Assembly (NCBI RefSeq): GCF_902364945.1
Contig: NZ_CABJFS010000002.1
Span: 1-64,000 of the forward strand
DNA length: 64,000 nucleotides
Direction: 5' to 3'
Source of the DNA: Collinsella aerofaciens
Lineage (GTDB): Bacteria > Actinomycetota > Coriobacteriia > Coriobacteriales > Coriobacteriaceae
Shown here: positions 59,232-64,000 of the stretch, in pieces
Layout: every line of letters begins with the position of its first letter
How positions within the stretch are numbered: position 1 is the first letter of the stretch
Program-made: the position numbers and the translations under genes
The notes under the pieces: model-generated
Seen by the model: the letters and a program-made list of their open reading frames with translations, nothing else
What the model was told of the DNA's origin: nothing
The model's database searches: none

Positions 59232-60502
59232 AGGAGGTCGCGATCTGCGACGTGTACCCCTACGAGCGCGCCGACGGCGAGCCGATGAACCCGCGCGACT
59301 TCACCACCAGGGAGAGCGCCGAGCACATCGCGGGCCTGGCCGCGCAGTTCAAGGCCAACCGCCTCAACCCCGGCCAGCCCGTCATGAAGCCCATCCTGTA
59401 CAAGGAGGGCGGCATCTACTGGATCATCGACGGCGAGTGCCGCGTGCGCGCCATGAGGGCCATCGGCACCGAGCGTTTCCTCGCCGAGGTCTACGACGAC
59501 CTGGACGACGCCGAGCTGGCGCGCGTGGAGGCCGCCAAGGCCATGGTGGAGACCGACGCCAAGCTGGGGCTGACCGCCGAGGAGAAGTCGCGCGGCGTGC
59601 AGACCATGCTGGCGCTCGACATTCCCGACGAGGAGGTGGCCGTGGCCGCCCGCACCGACGCGGGCACCGTGGCCAAGGCGCGCCGCGCCGCCCGCAGGGT
59701 GCAGGACGCCGCCTACGACATGACGCTCGACCGCCTGGCCGCCATCGCCGAGTTCGAGGGCGACGACGAGGCCGTGGCCGAGCTGCGCGACTGCAAGCAG
59801 TCCGAATGGCAGCGCGTGTACGCGGGCCTGAAGGCCGAGGCCGAGCAGAGGCGCAACCGCGCCGAGGTGGTGGCGGTGCTTGCCGACGCGGGCGTCGAGT
59901 TCGTCGACGAATGCCCCGAGGGCTTCGCCGCATGCCGCACGTTTTCCGACTACCGCCCCGACCTGGCGGCGCTGGACGCCTACGTGGCCGACAACGCGGG
60001 CGCGGGGCTTCTGGCCGAGGAGACGTCGTTCGGCGTGACCCTGCTGGCGCCGGTGGCCGAGGGGGCCGACGAGGCCGCACAGGCCGCAGCCCAGCGCAAG
60101 GCCGACTTCCAGGCCGCCTACGAGGACGGCGCGAAGGCCCGCCGCGAGTGGCTTGCCGCCCACGCGGGCGACCTCAAGTCGATGCGCCGCACGGCTCTGG
60201 CGCTGACCGCGTTCGTCATGGAGGCCGAGGCCGTGAAATCGTTCGAGGAGCTGCTGGGCCGACCCATCGACCGCACGCCCACCGAGCTGGCCGTGGCCAT
60301 GGGCTGGCGGTCAGCGTGGAACATGAGCGGCTGGACGGCCTGGAGCCTCATGGAAGGCGGCAGCTCCGTGTACTTCAACCGAGCGACGGTCGAGAACGTG
60401 ACCATCATCTACGAGGCCATGAAGGCCGACGGCTACGAGCCGAATGCGGCCGAGACGGAAACCTACGAGGCGTGCATGGCGCGCCTGGGAAGCGAGGAGT
60501 AA
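59219..60502 (+). CDS. ParB/Spo0J-like partition-domain protein
   Basis: A 427-residue protein whose N-terminal 110 residues resemble a ParB/sulfiredoxin domain: ESAEHIAGLAAQFKANRLNP GQPVMKPILYK, then GGIYWIIDGECRVRAMRAIG (the GxxR-type box as DGECRVRA). A helix-turn-helix-like region follows (LGLTAEEKSRGVQTMLALDI, DEEVAVAARTDAGTVAKARR). The C-terminal half is unknown. It could act in partition, as a nuclease, or as a CTP-dependent clamp; no parA is seen nearby. Confidence 0.75.
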   Translation: MQSLEEVAICDVYPYERADGEPMNPRDFTTRESAEHIAGLAAQFKANRLNPGQPVMKPILYKEGGIYWIIDGECRVRAMRAIGTERFLAEVYDDLDDAELARVEAAKAMVETDAKLGLTAEEKSRGVQTMLALDIPDEEVAVAARTDAGTVAKARRAARRVQDAAYDMTLDRLAAIAEFEGDDEAVAELRDCKQSEWQRVYAGLKAEAEQRRNRAEVVAVLADAGVEFVDECPEGFAACRTFSDYRPDLAALDAYVADNAGAGLLAEETSFGVTLLAPVAEGADEAAQAAAQRKADFQAAYEDGAKARREWLAAHAGDLKSMRRTALALTAFVMEAEAVKSFEELLGRPIDRTPTELAVAMGWRSAWNMSGWTAWSLMEGGSSVYFNRATVENVTIIYEAMKADGYEPNAAETETYEACMARLGSEE

Positions 60503-61513
60503 ATGAGCGAAGCAGTTGAGGCCGAGATCATCGAGCCCGAGGAGGCGTCAGAGCTGACCGTGGCGTACTCCCCCGCCGTGATCGAGGCCAACTTCGACGC
60601 CCTGGAGGCGCACGTGCGCAGGCTGGTGGCCGACTACGAGGGCGCGACCTACGACATGGGCAAGGACGAGAACGTGAAGGCCGCCAAGCGCGACCGCGCC
60701 TACCTCAACGGCATCGCCAAGGAGATAGACGAGCGCCGCAAGGCCGTGAGCCGCGAGTACACGAAGCCCCTAGCCGCGTTCGAGGACAGGTGCAAGGCCG
60801 TGGCGGGCATCGCGAAGCAGGCAGCCGACGGCATCAAGGCGCAGCTGGACGAGGCCGAGGAGGAGCGCCAGCTGCGCGCGTACGCCAAGCTGCGGGAGCA
60901 CTACGAGGAGTTCGCCGGGCTGCTGGCCCCCGTCGTGCCCTATGAGCGTTTCCACGAGAAGCAGTGGACCAACAAGACCTTCGGCGAGGTGAAGGCATTC
61001 AAGGCCCTGGAGGCCAAGGTGGAGCGCCTGGCCCAGGACTGGGAAACCCTCAAGGCGCAGTTCCAGGGCGAGCCGTTCTACGACGAGGCCGAGCGCGAGC
61101 TGTTCGCCACCCTGGACCTGGGCGCGGCCATAACGGCGGCGCACAAGGCCGAGGAGGAGCGCCGGCGCATCGCCGAGCTGAAGGCGGCCATGGAGCCGGA
61201 ACCCGTGGAAGAGCCCGAACCCGAACCCGAAGCGGTGCCCGAGCCCGCGGAATGCCAGCCCGCAGAGTTCCCGCAGCCGCTTGAGCAGATGCCCGAGCCG
61301 CAGCCCGCGCCCATGCCCGCCCCGGTGCCGCCAGCGCCGCCCGCACCGGCACCCGTGGCCATGGCGGGCGACCCGTGGACGGTCGTGGTGCCGTGCGCCA
61401 CGCGCGAGCAGATGCAGGGCGTCGCGGCGGCCCTCAAGGCGCAGGGCGTCGTGGGCACCATCATGCACGGCACGGTGGGCCAGGTTTACGAGCGGATGAA
61501 CGGAGGCTACTAG
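60503..61513 (+). CDS. DUF1351-type phage recombination accessory protein
   Basis: A 336-residue protein. Residues about 20-220 are a long coiled-coil with the DUF1351 pattern (VIEANFDALEAHVRRLVADY EGATYD, KRDRAYLNGIAKEIDERRKA). It is followed by a proline/glutamate-rich linker (about 235-290) and a small C-terminal domain (DPWTVVVPCATREQMQGVAA ALKAQGV). DUF1351 genes usually sit beside single-strand annealing proteins, as here with ERF. It starts directly after the previous stop. Confidence 0.82.
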   Translation: MSEAVEAEIIEPEEASELTVAYSPAVIEANFDALEAHVRRLVADYEGATYDMGKDENVKAAKRDRAYLNGIAKEIDERRKAVSREYTKPLAAFEDRCKAVAGIAKQAADGIKAQLDEAEEERQLRAYAKLREHYEEFAGLLAPVVPYERFHEKQWTNKTFGEVKAFKALEAKVERLAQDWETLKAQFQGEPFYDEAERELFATLDLGAAITAAHKAEEERRRIAELKAAMEPEPVEEPEPEPEAVPEPAECQPAEFPQPLEQMPEPQPAPMPAPVPPAPPAPAPVAMAGDPWTVVVPCATREQMQGVAAALKAQGVVGTIMHGTVGQVYERMNGGY

Positions 61514-61514
61514 C

Positions 61515-62087
61515 ATGACCCAGGAACAGCAGTCCATCGACCTCATGGCGGCCGTTGCCCGCGTGCAGCGCGCCGTGGTGGTGCCCAAGGCCAAGTACAA
61601 CGCTTTCGGCAAGTTCAGCTACCGCAGCTACGAGGACATAGTGGCCGCGCTGAAGGAGCCGTGCGCCAAGGAGGGCCTGGCGTTCTTCATGACCGACGAG
61701 CTGGTGCAGATAGGCGACCGCTACTACGTGAAGTCCACGGCGTGCGTGTTCCCCGCCGAGGGCGGCGAGGGCCTGCTGCAGGTGAGCGCCTACGCCCGCG
61801 AGGACGAGCACAAGAAGGGCTCGGACGACGCCCAGGTGACCGGCATGGCGTCGAGCTACGCCCGCAAGTACGCGCTGTGCGGCGCGTTCGCCATCGACGG
61901 GCAGAGCGATCCCGACGCCATGGAGGAGCAGCCCGCGCCCGAGGAGAAGCAGCCGCCCGCAGACGGCCCCTTCACGGCCCACTGCCGCAGCTGCGGGGCG
62001 CGCTACCAGTTCGCCAGCATGCCGCAGTACATGGAGTTCGTGGCCAACAGCCCGTGCTGCCCGCGCCCCGACTGGCAGGTGGAGTAG
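61515..62087 (+). CDS. erf: ERF-type single-strand annealing protein
   Basis: A 190-residue recombinase of the ERF superfamily: LMAAVARVQRAVVVPKAKYN, FGKFSYRSYEDIVAALKEPC, and the family motif QVTGMASSYARKYALCGAFA. A C-terminal cysteine-rich part (CRSCGARYQF..CCP) may bind zinc. It anneals complementary strands in phage recombination and works with RusA and SSB encoded nearby. Confidence 0.9.
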   Translation: MTQEQQSIDLMAAVARVQRAVVVPKAKYNAFGKFSYRSYEDIVAALKEPCAKEGLAFFMTDELVQIGDRYYVKSTACVFPAEGGEGLLQVSAYAREDEHKKGSDDAQVTGMASSYARKYALCGAFAIDGQSDPDAMEEQPAPEEKQPPADGPFTAHCRSCGARYQFASMPQYMEFVANSPCCPRPDWQVE

Positions 62088-62441
62088 ATGCAGGCGCTCA
62101 CCGAGGAGCTGGACGAGCTGACCGACAGGCTGGAGGCCGAGCTGAAGACCTGCAAGGAGTCGGGCTGCCAGTACGCCGAGAACGAGGCCGAGTACCGCAA
62201 GGCCCTGCGCATCGCCATCCTGAACGAGCGCCAGAAGGGCACGCCCGTCACCATCATCGGCGACGTGTGCCGGGGCCAGGAGCAGATAGCGGAGGCCAAG
62301 CGCCGCCGCGACTGCTCCGAGGCCATCTACAAGGCCTCGCAGGAGGCCATCAACGTAATCAAGCTGCGTATCCGCATGGTAGACGCGCAGATCACCCGCA
62401 TCTGGAACAGCGGGGACGTAACCCAAGGAGGGTATCTATGA
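62088..62441 (+). CDS. Phage protein with coiled-coils, unknown
   Basis: A 117-residue helical protein, LTEELDELTDRLEAELKTCK then ASQEAINVIKLRIRMVDAQI. It begins directly after the erf stop and ends with a 4-base overlap with ssb. Lying between erf and ssb, a replication or recombination role is a contextual guess. Confidence 0.65.
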   Translation: MQALTEELDELTDRLEAELKTCKESGCQYAENEAEYRKALRIAILNERQKGTPVTIIGDVCRGQEQIAEAKRRRDCSEAIYKASQEAINVIKLRIRMVDAQITRIWNSGDVTQGGYL

Positions 62442-63010
62442 GCATCAACCGCGTGTGCATATCCGGCAACCTGACCCGCGACCCCGTGCTGCGCTCCACG
62501 TCTGGCGGCATGTCCGTGCTGTCCATGGGCGTGGCCGTCAACGACCGCCGCAAGAACCAGCAGACCGGGCAGTGGGAGGACTACCCGAACTTCGTGGACT
62601 GCACGCTGTTCGGCACCCGCGGCGAGAAGCTGGCGCAGTACCTCGCCAAGGGCAGCAAGGTGGCCATCGAGGGCAAGCTGCGCTACCGCAGCTGGAACGA
62701 CCAGCAGACCGGCCAGAAGCGCAGCGCGCTGGAGGTCGTGGTGGACGAGCTGGAGTTCATGAGCGGCCAGCAACAGCAGCAGGGCTACGCGCCGCAGCAG
62801 TACGCGCCCCAGGCGGCCCCGCAAGCGCCGCAGGCCCGCACGTACGGCCAGGGACGCCCCGCCCCGGCACCTGCGCCGCAGCAGCCCGCCTACGCGCCGC
62901 AGCCGGCCACTCAGCAGGCGTACGCGCCACAGCAGCCCGCGCCGCAGCAGCAGGCCATGCCGCAGCAGCAGGCCATGCCCGATCTGTACGACGAGGATAT
63001 CCCGTTTTAG
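62438..63010 (+). CDS. ssb: Single-stranded DNA-binding protein
   Basis: A 190-residue SSB. The OB fold spans 1-108 (MSINRVCISGNLTRDPVLRS, WEDYPNFVDCTLFGTRGEKL, GSKVAIEGKLRYRSWND). A long Gln/Pro/Ala-rich linker follows, and the C-terminus is YDEDIPF, the tip used to recruit partner proteins. AAGGAGGGTATCT precedes the ATG. Phage-encoded copy within the replication operon. Confidence 0.95.
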   Translation: MSINRVCISGNLTRDPVLRSTSGGMSVLSMGVAVNDRRKNQQTGQWEDYPNFVDCTLFGTRGEKLAQYLAKGSKVAIEGKLRYRSWNDQQTGQKRSALEVVVDELEFMSGQQQQQGYAPQQYAPQAAPQAPQARTYGQGRPAPAPAPQQPAYAPQPATQQAYAPQQPAPQQQAMPQQQAMPDLYDEDIPF

Positions 63011-63029
63011 GGAAGGCGACGGCGACACT

Positions 63030-63731
63030 ATGGGCATGGTTATACACGACGACTTCTGGGCGGCCGCGCAGGCCATGCCCGAGAAGCAGCGCGCGCCGTT
63101 CATCTACGCCATCGTCGAGTACCGGTTCACGGGCAAGGAGCCGCAGGGTAGCCCCGCGTGGCTGCCTACCTTCCTGGTGCTCAAGGGCAGGCTCGACATG
63201 GGCGACGAGAAGAGCGAGCGCGCAAGGAAGGCGGCCAACGCCCGCTGGGGCAACAGGCCGGGGAAGGAAGACGCGGTGGACGATGCGGCGGCACGGGCGC
63301 AAGCCGATGCGCAAGCACATGCGGGAGCATATGCGGATGCAGATGCAGTCGCACATGCGCAAGCAGATGCGGATGCACATGCAGGCGCATCGAGTTGCGG
63401 CAATGCAGAGGTTGAGGTTGAGGTTGAGTATATAGATAACCCCTTAATCCCCTTTGACGAAATCGTGCATGCGCTCAACGAGGCAGCCGGCACCCGCTAC
63501 CGCTCAAGCAGCGCCAAGACCCGCAGGCTGATACACGCCCGCTGGGCCGAGGGCTACCGCCTCCCCGACTTCCTGGCCGTTATCGACACGATGGCAGCCG
63601 AGTGGGCGGGCGACCCGAAGATGGCCAAGTACCTGCGGCCCTCCACGCTGTTCTCGCCGAAGTTCGAGGACTACGTGAACCGCGGCCCGAGGACCCGGAA
63701 GGAGGCCGACGGCTATGCCGAGTACGACTGA
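63030..63731 (+). CDS. Phage replication initiator / replisome organiser
   Basis: A 233-residue protein. The N-terminal 65 residues resemble DUF6291 (FWAAAQAMPEKQRAPFIYAI VEY). An Ala/Asp/His-rich repeat linker spans about 88-130 and the C-terminal 85 residues are the conserved phage initiator C-domain (IPFDEIVHALNEAAGTRYRS, ARWAEGYRLPDFLAVIDTMA, YLRPSTLFSPKFEDYVN). Such proteins open the origin and recruit the helicase loader, which is the next gene. The linker is encoded by iteron-like repeats, a possible origin. Confidence 0.82.
   Translation: MGMVIHDDFWAAAQAMPEKQRAPFIYAIVEYRFTGKEPQGSPAWLPTFLVLKGRLDMGDEKSERARKAANARWGNRPGKEDAVDDAAARAQADAQAHAGAYADADAVAHAQADADAHAGASSCGNAEVEVEVEYIDNPLIPFDEIVHALNEAAGTRYRSSSAKTRRLIHARWAEGYRLPDFLAVIDTMAAEWAGDPKMAKYLRPSTLFSPKFEDYVNRGPRTRKEADGYAEYD
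63315..63455. other. Candidate prophage replication origin inside the initiator gene
   Basis: Two adjacent 36-base units (63315-63350 and 63351-63386) agree at 31 of 36 positions and are built from CA(T/G)ATGC(G/A) steps. Just downstream GAGGTT is repeated three times (63408-63425), and then comes an AT-rich stretch TATATAGATAACCCCTTAAT in otherwise GC-rich DNA. Iterons followed by an AT-rich region inside the initiator gene is the layout of the lambda origin in gene O. Function is inferred. Confidence 0.45.
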
Positions 63732-64000
63732 GTGCCCCCACTGCGGGGCGCAGCTGGAGGTCCGCTACGTGGTGCTGGCTGGCCGCCGCACCTTCTGCGG
63801 CTGGAAGCCGTGCGGCTGCCCGGGTGCCGTGGCGGAGCGCGACGAGCGTTCGCGCCTTGAGGCCAGGGCCAAGGCCGAGGAGGCCGCAGCCAAACGCCGC
63901 CGGACCTACGAGCGGGCCGGAATCAAGCCACGCTTCATGACGGCCGCCTCCCCCATGGCCGAGGGCATTGCCGCGAAGGTTGAGCAAGGGCGCGGGGCGT
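63715..64000 (+). CDS. DnaC-like helicase loader, N-terminal part
   Basis: The frame starts at ATG 63715, with GGAGGCC upstream and a 17-base overlap with the initiator gene, and runs off the right edge. Its 95 residues have a zinc motif (ECPHCGAQLEVRYVV, then KPCGCPGA), a charged coiled helix, and YERAGIKPRFMTA, the usual linker before the AAA+ domain of phage DnaC/DnaI-type loaders. The ATPase domain lies beyond the window. Order initiator then loader is standard. Confidence 0.75.
   Translation, partial: MPSTTECPHCGAQLEVRYVVLAGRRTFCGWKPCGCPGAVAERDERSRLEARAKAEEAAAKRRRTYERAGIKPRFMTAASPMAEGIAAKVEQGRGA

Overview
The window looks like a chromosome segment of a human-gut Coriobacteriia, most likely Collinsella or a close relative. 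I base this on the high G+C coding style, a type III glutamine synthetase, a one-chain MurT/GatD protein, a MetH whose reactivation domain is a separate gene, and alternating strand blocks of Actinomycetota-type housekeeping genes. The genus is an inference; no rRNA is present and only one tRNA (tRNA-Glu).

Layout. (1) 1-8.4 kb is a patchy accessory region: a decarboxylase-like/cupin fusion with a divergent MerR regulator, an NAD(P)-binding reductase with a divergent HxlR regulator, a TetR regulator followed by a decayed dehydrogenase, small membrane proteins, a LytTR/DUF3021 pair, a yjdF gene with a possible riboswitch, and a frameshifted IS200-type element. (2) 8.4-19.2 kb resembles a defence island: a WYL regulator, a 559-residue protein of unknown family with a HEPN-like R-x4-H motif, an AbiE toxin-antitoxin pair behind a palindromic operator, a RelB/DinJ-like antitoxin abutting a 1039-residue type IIG-like restriction-modification protein, plus decayed fragments. 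A second, rearranged copy of the yjdF/small-membrane-protein cassette lies here. (3) 19.6-53.7 kb is the conserved core: guaA, an asparaginase, ychF, a ferredoxin-like protein, three metal-dependent alcohol/polyol dehydrogenases, a paralogous pair of repeat-like proteins before murT-gatD, tRNA-Glu, glnN, a methionine/folate operon (metF, MetH activation domain, metH), a DUF711 gene, yhbY, a 999-residue AAA/BTAD-type regulator, nagB, a PTS IIA gene, glmM, rpsI-rplM and a patatin-like lipase. (4) 53.7-54.2 kb is non-coding and repeat-rich. (5) 54.2-64 kb is the left part of a prophage that runs off the right edge: large serine integrase, S24-type repressor, divergent Cro-like gene, then an early operon with RusA, a ParB-like protein, DUF1351, ERF recombinase, SSB, a replication initiator and a DnaC-like loader.

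Working together: nagB, PTS IIA and glmM sit together in amino-sugar metabolism; metF, the activation protein and metH form a complete B12-dependent methionine cycle; murT-gatD modifies peptidoglycan precursors and glnN supplies glutamine. In the prophage, single-strand annealing, Holliday-junction cleavage and replication initiation are encoded together.

Most notable items: the HEPN-motif/WYL locus as a candidate uncharacterised defence module; a candidate replication origin inside the prophage initiator gene; a repressor whose two peptidase catalytic positions are replaced; several large perfect inverted repeats; and a duplicated, shuffled yjdF cassette. All assignments are from reading the sequence; no database search was run.
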